Shown here in pieces: positions 31,054 through 41,341 of a stretch of DNA of 64,000 nt. The DNA lies in NCBI RefSeq assembly GCF_013087525.1, contig NZ_JABFCS010000001.1, positions 2,852,001 to 2,916,000 on the forward strand. Direction: 5' to 3'. The notes below the pieces were generated by a model that was not told the origin of the DNA, did no database searches, and saw nothing but the letters and a program-made list of their open reading frames with translations. The stretch comes from Ramlibacter montanisoli. Its GTDB lineage: Bacteria; Pseudomonadota; Gammaproteobacteria; Burkholderiales; Burkholderiaceae_C. Position numbers and translations under genes: made by a program. Every line of letters starts with the position of its first letter. Within the stretch, counting starts at the first letter, position 1.

Positions 31054-32529
31054 TCACTTCCTGTTCCTCAGCGCGGCCGCGGCATGCGCCTGGTCGGAGA
31101 ACGGGTGCTTCACGCCCGCGACCTCCTGGTAGTCCTCGTGGCCCTTGCCGGCAATCAGGATCACGTCCCCGGGCGCGGCGGCGGCAACCGTTTCGGCGAT
31201 GGCGCGGGCGCGGTCGGCCTGCACTTCGACGCTGTCGCGGTGCGACAGCCCGAGCAGGACCTGGCTGATGATGGCTTCGGGTTTCTCGCTGCGCGGGTTG
31301 TCGCTGGTGACCACCACGCGGTCGGCGTTCTTCTCGGCGACGGCGGCCATCAGCGGCCGCTTGGCGGCATCGCGGTCGCCGCCGCAGCCGAACACGCACC
31401 ACAGCTTGCCGCCGCGCTGCTGCGCGAGCGGCCGCAGCGCCTCCAGTCCCTTCTCCAGGGCATCGGGCGTGTGGGCGTAGTCGACCGCCACCAGCGGCTT
31501 GCCGGCCTCGTTCAGGCGCTCCATGCGCCCGGGCACCGGCAGCAGGTCGGCACACGCGGCCACGGCGTCGGCCAGCGGCACGTGCAGCGCGCGCATCATG
31601 CCGATCACGCCCAGCAGGTTGGAGATGTTGTACTGGCCGATCAGCGAGGTGCGCAGCTCGTGCCGCTCGCTGCCTTCGGCGACCGTGAAGCGCAGGCCCT
31701 CGTCGGTGTAGCCGATGTCCAGGGCACGCAGGCGCGCGTCGCGCTCGCAGGAATAGGTCCACACGTCCACCGGCACGGGCTGGAGCATGGCCTCGAGGGT
31801 CGCGCCCTTCTCGTCGTCCACGTTCAGGACGGCCGCTTCCAGGCCCGGCCAGCGGAACAGTTCTTCCTTGGCCGCCCAGTAGGCCTCCATGCTGCCGTGG
31901 TAGTCCAGGTGGTCCTGCGTGAAGTTGGTGAAGGCGGCCACGCGGATGCGGGTGCCGTCCATGCGCCGTTCCACGATGCCGATGGACGATGCCTCGATCG
32001 CGCAGGCCTGGTCGCCCTGCTGCACGAAGCGGCGGAAGTGCCGCTGCATCAGCACCGGGTCCGGCGTGGTGAGGCCGGTGTGCTCCACGTGCGGCGGGCG
32101 GCCGATGCCCAGCGTGCCGATCAGGCCGCAGGGTTCGGGCTGCGGCTGCAGGTTGGTCAGCGCCTGCGCCAGCCACCAGGCCGTCGAGGTCTTGCCGTTG
32201 GTGCCGGTCACGGCCAGCACGGACAGCTCCTTGCTCGGCTCGCCGTAGTAGAGCGATCCGATCGGGCCGGTCGCGGCCTTCAGGCCTTCGTAGCCGGCCA
32301 CGGCATCGCTGTCGAAGTGCCAGGCCTCGCTGCCCGCGAATTCCACCAGGCAGGCCTTGGCGCCCTGCTGCAGCGCGCCCTTGACGAACTTGCGGCCGTC
32401 GGTGGCCGCGCCCGGCCAGGCGATGAAGCCGTCGCCCGCGCCGACCTTGCGGCTGTCGCAATGCAGCTCGCCGGTGACGCGCGAACGCAGCCACTCGGCG
32501 GCTTCGCGGGGTGTGCGCAGGACCCGCAT
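31054..32529 (-). CDS. murE: UDP-MurNAc-tripeptide synthetase (meso-diaminopimelate-adding)
   Basis: MurE adds the third stem-peptide residue. The P-loop is [14 protein letters not shown], the TTPDPVLMQRHF and NFTQDHLDYHGSMEAY blocks follow, and the amino-acid selectivity motif is SDNPRSEKP. The DNPR signature indicates meso-diaminopimelate rather than lysine, in line with dapF in this window. It is 491 residues and has an intact frame. The ATG shares one base with the ftsI stop (TGATG). Confidence 0.97.
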   Translation of the reverse strand: MRVLRTPREAAEWLRSRVTGELHCDSRKVGAGDGFIAWPGAATDGRKFVKGALQQGAKACLVEFAGSEAWHFDSDAVAGYEGLKAATGPIGSLYYGEPSKELSVLAVTGTNGKTSTAWWLAQALTNLQPQPEPCGLIGTLGIGRPPHVEHTGLTTPDPVLMQRHFRRFVQQGDQACAIEASSIGIVERRMDGTRIRVAAFTNFTQDHLDYHGSMEAYWAAKEELFRWPGLEAAVLNVDDEKGATLEAMLQPVPVDVWTYSCERDARLRALDIGYTDEGLRFTVAEGSERHELRTSLIGQYNISNLLGVIGMMRALHVPLADAVAACADLLPVPGRMERLNEAGKPLVAVDYAHTPDALEKGLEALRPLAQQRGGKLWCVFGCGGDRDAAKRPLMAAVAEKNADRVVVTSDNPRSEKPEAIISQVLLGLSHRDSVEVQADRARAIAETVAAAAPGDVILIAGKGHEDYQEVAGVKHPFSDQAHAAAALRNRK

Positions 32530-34261
32530 CAGAAGGACTCCTCCACGGCCTGCACCACGATCTGCGGCTTGACGTTCATGTCCGGCTGCACGCCCAGCAT
32601 GCGCAGCGTCTGCTGCACCGTGGCGCTGAACACCGGGGCGGCGACGTCGCCGCCGAAGTAGCGGCCGCCGCTGGGCTCGTCGATCATCACGGCCACCACG
32701 ATGCGCGGTTTCTCCACGGGCGCGACGCCGACGAAGAAGCCGCGGTACTTGCGGTCCGCGTAGCCCTTGCCTTCCTGCTTGTGCGCGGTGCCGGTCTTGC
32801 CGCCCACCGAATAGCCCATGGTCTGCGCCTTGGGCGCGGTGCCCCCGCTCTGCGTGGCCAGGTGCAGCATGTGGCGCACCGCCTGCGCGGTTTCCGGCTG
32901 CAGCACGCGCACGCCGTAGGCGGGCACCGAGGTCTTGATCAGGGTGACCGGGATCAGCTCGCCGTCGCGCGCGAACACGCTGTAGGCGCGGGCCAGCTGG
33001 AACAGGCTGGTGGACAGGCCGTAGCCGTAGCTCATGGTCGCCTGCTCGATCGGCCGCCAGGTCTTGTACGCGCGCAGCTTGCCGCCGACGATGCCGGGGA
33101 AGGGAAGCTGCGGGCGCTGGCCGAGGCCGACCTGCGTGTACATCTCCCACATGTCGCGCGGCTGCATCTGCATGGCCATCTTGACCGTGCCGACGTTGCT
33201 GGACTTCTGGATCACCTCGCTGACCGTCAGCACGCCGTGCGGATGCGCGTCGGTGATGGTGGAGCCGCCGATGGTGATGCGGCCCGGCGCGGTCTGGATG
33301 GAAGTGTTCGCCTTCACGAGGCCCTTCTCCAGCGCCAGCGCCGCGATGAAGGGCTTCATGGTGGAGCCGGGCTCGAAGGTGTCGGTCAGCGCGCGATTGC
33401 GCAGCTGCGCGCCGGTGAGGTTCTGGCGGTTGGCCGGCGAGTAGCTCGGGTAGTTGGCCAGCGCCAGCACTTCGCCGGTCTGCACGTCCAGCACCACCAC
33501 GCTGCCCGCCTTCGCCTTGTTCTCCAGCACGGCGTCCTTGAGCTTCTGGTAGGCGAAGAACTGCACCTTGCTGTCCACGGACAGCTGCAGGTCGCGGCCG
33601 GCGACCGGGGGCACCTGCTCGCCCACGTCTTCCACGATGCGGCCCAGGCGGTCCTTGATCACGCGGCGCGAGCCGGTGCGGCCACCGAGTTCCTTGTTGA
33701 ACGCGAGTTCCACGCCTTCCTGGCCCTGGTCCTCCACGCCGGTGAAGCCGACGATGTGCGCCGCGGCCTCGCCTTCGGGGTACTGGCGGCGGTATTCCTT
33801 GCGCTGGTAGATGCCCTTGATGTCCAGCGTGGCGACCTGGCGCGCCGTCGCTTCGTCCACCTGGCGCTTGAGCCAGACGAAGCTCTTGTCCTCTTCCAGC
33901 TTGGCGTTGAGTTCGGGCAGCGGGATTTGCAGCAGCTTCGCCAGGTGCGCGAGCTTCACCCGGTCGCGCTCCCGTCCTCCGGGATCGCCCAGATGCTGGG
34001 CACCGGCACGCTGGTGGCGAGCAGCAGGCCGTTGCGGTCGAAGATGCGGCCGCGGTTGGCGGGCAGTTCCAGCGTGCGCGCGAAGCGCACCTCGCCCTGC
34101 TTGCGGTAGAAGTCGTTGCCGAACACCTGCACCCAGGCGGCACGGCCGGCGAGGCCGAGGAAGGCGAAGGCGATGCCGGCCACGATCAGCTTGCTGCGCC
34201 AGACCGGCGTGCGGCTGGCCAGCAGCGGGCTCGACGAATACGCGACGACGCGGCCACTCAT
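32529..34261 (-). CDS. ftsI: Division transpeptidase FtsI (PBP3), frameshift in this sequence
   Basis: FtsI crosslinks septal peptidoglycan with FtsW. The N-terminus has one membrane helix at about residues 24-43, followed by ELPANRGRIFDRNGLLLA. The transpeptidase shows the three catalytic motifs: SxxK in FEPGSTMKPF, SxN in IQKSSNVGTV, and KTG in VGGKTGTAHK. One base has been lost in the C-run at 33971-33973 between AIPED and RVKLAHLAK. Corrected length is 577 residues. The start overlaps ftsL as ATGA. Confidence 0.96.
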
Positions 34262-34551
34262 GGCTGCACCCCCGCCGGCGCCGCCACGCCCTTGAGCGTC
34301 ACGTACTGGGTGATCGCCGGAGTGGCCGGCTTCATGTGCAGCTGCTCCCGGGCCAGCCGCTCCACGCGCGCCGCCGTGGCATGCGCGCGCTTTTCCACCT
34401 GCAGCCGCTCGTGCTCGATCTCCAGCTTGCGGAAGTCGTTCTGCGCGCGCTCGATCTCGGCGTACAGCCGGCGCGAGTCGTACTGCACGCGCACCAGGTA
34501 CAGCGCGCTGGCCATCAGCGCGATCAGCAGCACGAGGTTGAGGCGGATCAC
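34258..34551 (-). CDS. ftsL: Cell-division protein FtsL
   Basis: This 97-residue bitopic protein joins FtsQ and FtsB in the divisome. It has a single membrane helix at about residues 4-21 ([15 protein letters not shown]), followed by a heptad-patterned coiled coil ([19 protein letters not shown]) and a short periplasmic tail. Sequence conservation in this family is low, but the size, topology and position between rsmH and ftsI identify it. Both ends overlap neighbours by 4 bases. Confidence 0.94.
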   Translation of the reverse strand: MIRLNLVLLIALMASALYLVRVQYDSRRLYAEIERAQNDFRKLEIEHERLQVEKRAHATAARVERLAREQLHMKPATPAITQYVTLKGVAAPAGVQP

Positions 34552-35458
34552 GCTTGTGTCCTCTCGGCCACGCGCATGATCGCGCTGCGCGAACGCGGGT
34601 TCGCCCGGACTTCTTCCGCCGTGGGCTTCACCCGCTCGATCGCCTTGAGCTTCATCGGCCTGGGGGCCGCGAAGGGCGCGCGCCGGTCCACCTCATCGCG
34701 CGAATGCTTCGCGATGAACTGCTTGACGATCCGGTCTTCCAGCGAGTGGAAGCTGATCACCACCAGGCGGCCGTGCGGCTGCAACACGTTGAGGCTCGCT
34801 TCTAGCGCCGCCTGCAGCTCTTCAAGCTCGGCGTTGACGAAAATCCGAAGAGCCTGAAATGTGCGCGTAGCAGGGTCCTGGCCCGGCTCGCGGGTTTTGA
34901 CCGCACCAGCCACGAGCTGGGCCAGTTCGGCGGTGCTTGCAAGAGGGCCCCGTTCCTGTCGGCGAGCTGCAATCGCCTTTGCAACCTGAGAAGCAAACCG
35001 TTCTTCACCGTACTCACGGATCACCTCCGTCATCTGTTCCACCGGTGCGGTGGCGAGCCAGTCCGCGGCGCTCTGCCCGCGCGTGGTGTCCATGCGCATG
35101 TCGAGCGGGCCGTCGGAACGAAAGGAGAAGCCCCGTGCGGGGTTGTCGATCTGCGGCGAGCTCACGCCCAGGTCCATCAGGATCCCGGTGGCGCTCGCGG
35201 ACTCCAGTTCGCCCAGCGCGGCGAAGCCCTGGTGCCGGATCTCGAAGCGCGGGTCCTCGATGGCATGGGCCACCGCGATCGCTTCGGGGTCCTTGTCGAA
35301 GGCAATCAGCCGGCCCTGCGGCTCCAGCTGCGACAGGATCAGGCGCGAGTGCCCCCGCGGCCGAAGGTCGCATCGATGTAGGTTCCATCCGGCTTGGTGA
35401 CGAGGGCGTCGACTGCTTCGTTCAACAAGACGGTGGTGTGTTGCCATGTGCCGTCCAC
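34548..35458 (-). CDS. rsmH: 16S rRNA m4C1402 methyltransferase RsmH (MraW), frameshift in this sequence
   Basis: RsmH methylates C1402 of 16S rRNA using S-adenosylmethionine. The N-terminal block [13 protein letters not shown] is followed by the SAM motif [10 protein letters not shown], then [11 protein letters not shown] and [12 protein letters not shown], and [16 protein letters not shown] near the end. One base is missing in the C5 run at 35352-35356, exactly in the SAM motif. Corrected length is about 303 residues. No ATG precedes the conserved start; GTG at 35458 or 35461 is used. Confidence 0.95.
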
Positions 35459-35466
35459 CACCGCCT

Positions 35467-35895
35467 CTAGAAAGAAAAATCCTGGAAGGCCTCGGGCATC
35501 TCCCCGCGCATCGCCTCGGCCTCCTTGGCCTCGTAGGTCGCCTTGTCCCAAAGTTCGAAGTGGTTGCCCATCCCCAGCAGCATCGTGTCCTTCTCGATGC
35601 CCGCCGCGGCGCGCAGCTCGGGCGACACCAGCACGCGGCCGGTTCCATCCAGCTCCACGTCCATGGCGTTGCCCAGGAAGATTCTCTTCCACCACTGCGC
35701 GGCCATGGGGAGCTGCGCGATGCGTTCACGAAACTTTTCCCACTCGGGGCGGGGGAAGAGCATCAGGCAGCCGTGGGGGTGCCGGGTAATGGTGAGCTGG
35801 TTGGCCGCGGTCGCGCCCAGGACGTCACGGTGCCGGGTCGGCATGGAGAGCCGCCCCTTGGCATCGAGACTCAGCGACGACGCGCCCTGGAACAC
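35467..35895 (-). CDS. mraZ: Transcriptional regulator MraZ
   Basis: This 142-residue AbrB-like protein represses the dcw operon by binding direct repeats in its own promoter. It has two MraZ repeats, with the DxKGRxxxP motif readable as [15 protein letters not shown] in the first and [15 protein letters not shown] in the second. It is the first gene of the operon. Candidate binding boxes and a promoter lie upstream at 35942-36001. Confidence 0.97.
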   Translation of the reverse strand: MFQGASSLSLDAKGRLSMPTRHRDVLGATAANQLTITRHPHGCLMLFPRPEWEKFRERIAQLPMAAQWWKRIFLGNAMDVELDGTGRVLVSPELRAAAGIEKDTMLLGMGNHFELWDKATYEAKEAEAMRGEMPEAFQDFSF

Positions 35896-35941
35896 CTTGG
35901 TCAGCCCTCACTACGTTGGAAGCGCTGAGTATGGAGAGTTA

Positions 35942-35956
35942 TCCCACTCTCCACCA
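35942..35956 (-). promoter_or_regulatory. Candidate MraZ-binding repeats
   Basis: On the minus strand TGGTG and TGGGA are spaced by 5 bases (10-base period), the layout of the TGGGN boxes bound by MraZ in other proteobacteria. They lie about 47 bases before the mraZ start and just after the candidate -10 element. Only two boxes are clear, and one has a mismatch. Confidence 0.5.
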
Positions 35957-35973
35957 CTTCATTGCACTTTTGC

Positions 35974-36001
35974 ACTGTAGCAGGAAAACGCTGAGGCGCA
36001 A
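35974..36001 (-). promoter_or_regulatory. Candidate sigma-70 promoter of the dcw operon
   Basis: Reading leftward: TTGCGC at 36001-35996, a 16-base spacer, then TACAGT at 35979-35974. It points at mraZ and is placed just upstream of the candidate MraZ boxes, so bound MraZ would block it. Confidence 0.5.
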
Positions 36002-36046
36002 TGGGCCGCGGTGCGTTTTGGCAATGAAATCAAGCACTTAGAAGCG

Positions 36047-36073
36047 ATTTCGGAGGCGCGCAGCCTCCGAAAT
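36047..36073 (-). terminator. Hairpin terminator after hslU
   Basis: Perfect 11-base arms ATTTCGGAGGC and GCCTCCGAAAT with a 5-base loop, extendable to about 20 paired bases with small mismatches. It lies 53 bases past the hslU stop. The direct repeat CAAGCACTTAG flanks it at 36031-36041 and 36085-36095. No strong T-run is present. Confidence 0.65.
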
Positions 36074-36125
36074 TCGTTCTAAAGCAAGCACTTAGCCGAG
36101 GCTCTGAATGTGTTCCTTGAGCCTG

Positions 36126-37439
36126 TCAAAGGATGTAGCGCGAAAGGTCCTCGTCACGGCTGAGCTCCTTCAGCCGGGCGTCGACATAGGGGCCATCCAC
36201 GGTCACCGACTGGCCTTCCATGCGGGTGGCCTCGAAACTCACGTCGTCCAGCAGCCGCTCCATCACGGTGGAGAGGCGCCGCGCGCCGATGTTCTCGGTG
36301 CGCTCGTTCACCTCGTAGGCGATCTGCGCCAGGCGCGTGATGCCCTCCGGCGTGAAGCTCAGCTGCACGTTCTCGGTGGCCAGCAGCGCCTGGTACTGCT
36401 TGACCAGCGAGGCATGCGTGCTGGTGAGGATGGCCTCGAAGTCCTGCACCGACAGCGAGGACAGCTCCACGCGGATCGGAAAGCGCCCCTGCAGTTCCGG
36501 GATCAGGTCGCTGGGCTTCGAAAGGTGGAAGGCGCCGCTGGCGATGAACAGGATGTGGTCGGTCTTGATCGGCCCGTACCTGGTGGACACGGTCGTGCCT
36601 TCCACCAGCGGCAGCAGGTCGCGCTGCACGCCCTGGCGCGAGACCTCGGCGCCCGAGCCTTCGCTGCGGGAAGTCACCTTGTCGATCTCGTCGATGAAGA
36701 CGATGCCGTTCTGCTCCGCGCTCTGGATCGCGGCGGCCTTGATCTCGTCCTCGTTCACCATGCCGGCGGCCTCTTCCTCCACCAGCAGCTTCATCGCTTC
36801 GCGGATCTTCAGCTTGCGCGACTTGCGCCGGCCGCCGCCCAGGTTGCCGAACATGCCCTTGAGCTGCTCCGCCATGTCCTCCATGCCGGGTGGACCCATG
36901 ATCTCCAGCTGCGGCTTGGGCTCCGCGACCTCGATCTCGATGTCCTTGTCGTCCAGTTCGCCCTGGCGCAGCTTCTTGCGGAACACCTGGCGTGCCGTGC
37001 TCTCGGTGCCCTCCTCGCCGCGCGCCAGCGGGATCAGCACGCCGAGGATGCGTTCCTCCGCGGCATCCTCCGCGCGCGTGCGCACCTTGCGCATCTCCGA
37101 CACGCGCGTCTGCTTGACCGCCATCTCCGCCAGGTCGCGGATGATCGCGTCCACGTCCTTGCCGACGTAGCCCACCTCGGTGAACTTGGTCGCCTCCACC
37201 TTGATGAAGGGCGCATCGGCCAGCTTCGCCAGGCGCCGCGCGATCTCGGTCTTGCCCACGCCGGTGGGCCCGATCATCAGGATGTTCTTGGGCGTGATCT
37301 CGTGCCGCAGCTTCTCGTCCACCTGCTGGCGCCGCCAGCGGTTGCGCAGCGCGATCGCGACCGCGCGCTTGGCGTCCTTCTGCCCCACGATGTGGCGATC
37401 CAATTCCGACACGATCTCCTGCGGCGTCATCGAGCTCAT
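36126..37439 (-). CDS. hslU: ATP-dependent protease ATPase subunit HslU
   Basis: This 437-residue AAA+ unfoldase feeds substrates to the HslV peptidase. It begins [17 protein letters not shown], with Walker [10 protein letters not shown], pore loop GYVGKDVD, Walker [10 protein letters not shown], and a C-terminus ending in [10 protein letters not shown], which docks on HslV. A Q/M-rich inserted I-domain lies in the middle. The ATG overlaps the hslV stop by 4 bases. It probably responds to heat shock; no sigma-32 promoter was assigned. Confidence 0.98.
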   Translation of the reverse strand: MSSMTPQEIVSELDRHIVGQKDAKRAVAIALRNRWRRQQVDEKLRHEITPKNILMIGPTGVGKTEIARRLAKLADAPFIKVEATKFTEVGYVGKDVDAIIRDLAEMAVKQTRVSEMRKVRTRAEDAAEERILGVLIPLARGEEGTESTARQVFRKKLRQGELDDKDIEIEVAEPKPQLEIMGPPGMEDMAEQLKGMFGNLGGGRRKSRKLKIREAMKLLVEEEAAGMVNEDEIKAAAIQSAEQNGIVFIDEIDKVTSRSEGSGAEVSRQGVQRDLLPLVEGTTVSTRYGPIKTDHILFIASGAFHLSKPSDLIPELQGRFPIRVELSSLSVQDFEAILTSTHASLVKQYQALLATENVQLSFTPEGITRLAQIAYEVNERTENIGARRLSTVMERLLDDVSFEATRMEGQSVTVDGPYVDARLKELSRDEDLSRYIL

Positions 37440-37987
37440 TCGAGCACCTCGATCGTGTGGTTCATGTTGGTGTAGATGCAGAGGCCGCCGGCGATCTCCA
37501 GCGACTTCTTGACGATCTCCCTGGCGCCCAGGTCCGTGTTGTCCAGGAGGGCCTTGGCCGCCGCCTGCGCGTAGCCGCCGCCGGAGCCGATGGAGACGAT
37601 GCCCTGCTCGGGTTCCAGCACGTCGCCGTTGCCGGTGATGATCAGGGACGATTCGCGGTCGGCGACGGCGAGCATCGCTTCCAGCCGGCGCAGCACGCGG
37701 TCGGTGCGCCAGTCCTTGGTGAGCTCGATCGCCGCGCGCACCAGGTGGCCCTGGTGCTTTTCCAGCTTGCCCTCGAAGCGCTCGAAGAGCGTGAAGGCAT
37801 CCGCGGTGGCGCCGGCGAATCCGGCCAGCACCTTGTCGTGGTAGAGCTTGCGGACCTTGCGGGCGGAGCCCTTGACGACGATGTTGCCCAGGGTGACCTG
37901 GCCGTCGCCGCCGATCGCCACCTGCCAGCGGCCGTCGGCACCCTGGCGCCGCACGCTGACGATGGTCGTGCCGTGAAACTGTTCCAT
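37436..37987 (-). CDS. hslV: ATP-dependent protease peptidase subunit HslV
   Basis: HslV is the proteasome-like peptidase of the HslVU complex. The precursor is 183 residues and starts [14 protein letters not shown]; the short propeptide is removed to expose the catalytic Thr of TTIVS. Other family blocks are GDGQVTLGN, the [17 protein letters not shown] region and [14 protein letters not shown]. The open frame continues upstream of the ATG at 37987 but without family features. Confidence 0.97.
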   Translation of the reverse strand: MEQFHGTTIVSVRRQGADGRWQVAIGGDGQVTLGNIVVKGSARKVRKLYHDKVLAGFAGATADAFTLFERFEGKLEKHQGHLVRAAIELTKDWRTDRVLRRLEAMLAVADRESSLIITGNGDVLEPEQGIVSIGSGGGYAQAAAKALLDNTDLGAREIVKKSLEIAGGLCIYTNMNHTIEVLE

Positions 37988-38040
37988 AAGTCCTTGCAGC
38001 TTGGGGTTCGCACCCCGGAACTCAAGGACGCCGGGGCGGC

Positions 38041-39935
38041 TTACTCGTTGCGGATGGTAATCCGCGCGTGCTCGCTGATGCCGATCACGTTGAAGAAAGC
38101 GGCGACCAGGCGGTGCACGTCGGAGAACTGCACCTGCCGGCCTTCGGCCTCGCGCGCGGTCACCCAGTTGAGCACCGTGCCCGCGGCGGTGAAGTCGATG
38201 CGGATCAGCCGCGCGCAGGAGATGATCATGATGTCCGCGTCGGCCAGCTTGGCGTCGAGCAGTTCGATCGCCTCCTTGCCGTCGCCGAGGATCTGCCCCG
38301 ACAGCTCCACCGTCGCCACGCTCGAGAGCTGCGAGCTCAATGCCTGCAGCTGCGAGTCGCCGGCATAGGTCATCACGCTGGAGACCACCGAGTCGCGAAA
38401 GGCCTCGCCGACGATGGTGTTGCGGCTGGCGACGCTGCCGTCGGCCTGCAGCGACTTGTAGTCGCAGCGCGCGCTGTCCCAGGAGGGCGGGGACACTTCG
38501 TAGGTGACGCAGTAGTCCAGCGCCACCAGCTCGAATTCGTCGGGCCGGTGCATCACGCGCAGCACTTCCATGCGCAGCTTCCACCAGCCCGGGTTCACGC
38601 CGCGGTCGCTCGAGGGCGTGGCGTCGCGCAGCACCTTCTCCAGCGATTCGGCGCCGATGAAGCGCAGCTGCACGTTCTGCCCGGCCCACTGCGTGAACAG
38701 CTTGTGAGCGGCTCGATGGCGCCATCGGCGATCGAGGTCAGCTTGGTCCAGTTCAGCTTGTAGGGTTGCGTGGCCTTGGCCAGGGCGGCATTCAGGGCGG
38801 CCGCCGTCTGCGTGCCGAACACGGCGGGGCAGGTCCAGTCGGCGAGCGGCTGGCCGGGCACCGCCGTCGTCGGCGAGGGCTGGTTCATGCGGCCGACGAT
38901 TTCCGGCATGGAGAACCACTGAGGCGCCGAGCGGCCGAAGCGGCTGGCGAAATCGATGGCGGCGCTCTCGAAGCGGTCCTGCTTGCCGCTGGCGCGATAG
39001 AGGTCGAACAGCGTGAGCCAGGTCTCGTCGTGGTTCACGCGCGTGCCCTGGGGGCCCAGCACTTCCATCAGGCCCGCCTCGGCGCCTTCGTCGTCGCCAT
39101 TCGCGAAGCGGATCGACGCCTCCTCCAGCTCGGGGTCGTGCGCGAACTCCTCGACCTGGATGGCGAACTGCTTGGACGGCGAGAAGGTGCTCGGGCCACC
39201 CGGCACGCTGGGGGCGCCCGCGGCAGCGTCCTCGCGCGGCGCGGGCTGCGGCTCCGGCATGCCCGGCTTCATGGCGGGAGCACGCGCGACCGGCGACGCC
39301 ATCCGGCTGCCGTCGCCGGACTGGGCGGCGGGCTGCTGCTGCGGCACGATCCCCATGGCCTGCGTCGTGCGATCCTGCCCCGGGGAGTCCGCCAGCGGCG
39401 CTTCGGCGGTCTCCGGCTGCACCTGTCCCGACAGGTCCTGCGGCGCCGTGCGCGAGTAGCTGGTGGCCGCGGGCGGAGCGCCCGGCGCGCCGGCGCGCAT
39501 CCCATCCGGCGGCAGGTGCGAGGACACCACGAAGCCGCTGTTGCCGCCGGGCTGCTGCGAGTTGGCGCCATGCTTGGTCTTCCACCATTGCATGGACATC
39601 TGCGCCTCGATCTCGTCGATCTTCTTGAGCGTGGTGGCGCGGTCGTCCGGCTTGGACGGCATGGAACTCTGGAAGAAGGACGGCCGCAGCCCCGGGTCCT
39701 GCCCGGCGAGCACCTCGCTGCGGCGCATCTTGCGCAGCATGTCGAACTCACGCTTGCGCACGAAGTCGTTGCGCCGCTTGCGCTCGATCATCTCCTTGAG
39801 CATCTGCTTGGAGTACGAGCTCTCGCGGTCGGTGTCGCCGCCCTCGTTCTCGTTGAATCCGCTCGCGGGATTGCGGACGAACCGCACGACCCGCGACAGC
39901 AGGCCACCGGGTGCGGAATCGTCCTTGTTCGCCAT
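38041..39935 (-). CDS. STAS-domain protein with long disordered N-terminal half, frameshift in this sequence
   Basis: The corrected length is about 631 residues. The first 110 are charged and helical ([19 protein letters not shown]). A Pro/Ala/Gln-rich disordered stretch follows to about residue 250, then a helical-repeat-like part ([20 protein letters not shown]). The end is a STAS-type fold with [11 protein letters not shown] and [13 protein letters not shown], which lies beside the phospho-Ser position of anti-sigma antagonists. One base is missing near 38706 (IEPL to HKLFTQW). No partner kinase is nearby. The function is unknown; the position after dksA and before hslV is probably conserved in relatives. 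Confidence 0.75.
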
Positions 39936-39972
39936 GGGAGTGACGGGTACTGCCGTTAGGGGATGAGGGCGA

Positions 39973-41046
39973 TCAGTCGCCGAACATCTTCTGCTTCAGC
40001 TCGCGGCGCTGCTGCGCCTCCAGCGAAAGCGTGGCGGTGGGACGCGCCAGCAGGCGGCCCACGCCGATCGGCTCGCCGGTCTCGTCGCAATAGCCGTAGT
40101 CGCCCGCGTCGATGCGCGCGATCGACTGCTCGATCTTCTTGAGCAGCTTGCGCTCGCGGTCGCGCGTGCGCAGTTCCAGCGCGTGCTCCTCCTCGATCGT
40201 CGCGCGGTCCGCGGGATCGGGAACGATCACCGTTTCCTCGCGCAGGTGCTCGGTGGTCTCGCCCGCGCTGTTCAGGATGTCGGTCTTGAGCTGCAGCAGC
40301 TTCAGGCGGAAGTACGCCATCTGCTTCTCGTTCATGTACTCCGAATCCGGCATGGCCAGCACTTCGGCGTCCGACAGTTCCTCGGCGGACTTCGTCTTCC
40401 AGTTGTTGGCCAGCTTCGGGTCCTTCTTGATGGCCACAACGGGCGGGGGCGTCAGTACGGATGGATTTGCCATGGGGGTGTAGGTTGCCTTGGCGGAACC
40501 GAACACGGCCGGCGCGTTGGCGGCGGGCGGGGGCGCCGGCCGGGCGGCAGGCTGGGCCTGCTGCGGGGCGGACGCGCTCGCCGGTGCCGGCTGCGCTCGG
40601 GCCGCGGCGGTGGCCGCGGGTGGAGGGGACGCCTTGGCCGCGGGGGCCGCTTTCGCGGGCGCCGGGCTGGCCTTGGCAGGAATCTTCTTGGCGGCGGCGA
40701 CGACCGCCTTGGCGCCAGTCACGACCGCTTTGGCGACCGCGCCGACGACCTTGCCCGCTGCGGTCCTGGCGGCCTTGGGGGCCGTCTTGACCGCGGTCTT
40801 CGCGGGCTTGGCCGGCGCCTTCGCCGGGGTCTTGCCCGCCGCCTTGGCGACGGGCTTCTTGGCCTTGGCGGCCGGCTTGCCCGCCTTCACCGTCGTCTTG
40901 GGGACGGGCTTGGCGGGTGATTTCTTCGCGGGTGCCTTCGCCGCCGGCTTGGCGGCCTTCACCGCGGGCTTGGAAGACTTGGCCGTGGTCTTGGCTTTCG
41001 CCGCTGGTTTCTTGGTCTTGGCAGCGACCTTGGGCTGGGCCTTCAC
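39973..41046 (-). CDS. dksA: DksA-family RNA polymerase regulator with a histone-like tail and no zinc finger
   Basis: DksA binds the RNA polymerase secondary channel and amplifies the ppGpp response. The C-terminal 155 residues are typical: MNEKQMAYFRLKLLQLKTD, the coiled-coil tip DPADRA with its Asp pair, LRTRDRERKLLKKIE and RLLARPTA. The zinc module is degenerate: CDET, then LSLEAQQ, keeps only one of the four cysteines. The first 200 residues are an Ala/Lys/Pro-rich tail (repeated PAAKAK and KKP) resembling histone H1-like tails; its role is unknown. The start is GTG at 41046, with AGGAGA upstream. Confidence 0.9.
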   Translation of the reverse strand: MKAQPKVAAKTKKPAAKAKTTAKSSKPAVKAAKPAAKAPAKKSPAKPVPKTTVKAGKPAAKAKKPVAKAAGKTPAKAPAKPAKTAVKTAPKAARTAAGKVVGAVAKAVVTGAKAVVAAAKKIPAKASPAPAKAAPAAKASPPPAATAAARAQPAPASASAPQQAQPAARPAPPPAANAPAVFGSAKATYTPMANPSVLTPPPVVAIKKDPKLANNWKTKSAEELSDAEVLAMPDSEYMNEKQMAYFRLKLLQLKTDILNSAGETTEHLREETVIVPDPADRATIEEEHALELRTRDRERKLLKKIEQSIARIDAGDYGYCDETGEPIGVGRLLARPTATLSLEAQQRRELKQKMFGD

Positions 41047-41341
41047 TTCCGGTCTCCTCGCGTCATCGGCGCCGGCGGCGTGCAGCTCTTTGCCTGCAGG
41101 CCTGCCTTTCGTTGTAGGGTGACGCCGTCATGACCGCGATTTATACCCTGAGTTAAGGGCTCTGCACGACCGTGGACCTCCTTTTCATCGTGGCGCGACC
41201 TTCCCGCTCTCCCAAGAGGAGATTCCGTGAGTTGCGGAAGCGAGACAAACATGGGGCGGGTTGGGCGCTGGGATTGCGAAAGGGCGCCAGAGTAACCCCG
41301 CCTCGTCCAGCCGGCGGCTCAGAGGAAGTCGCGGCGGCGCG
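41047..41341. other. Intergenic region upstream of dksA
   Basis: 295 bases between two same-direction genes. On the minus strand TATAAA at 41145-41140 is a possible -10 for dksA, but no good -35 is seen. No Zur-like palindrome, small gene or clear terminator for the upstream GTPase gene could be recognised. Confidence 0.4.

Noticed and set aside
40400..41046. The Lys/Ala/Pro-rich part of dksA as a frameshift product
   Set aside because: The composition is regular, in frame with the DksA core, and begins at a GTG with an AGGAGA site; the repeats look like real histone-like tails.
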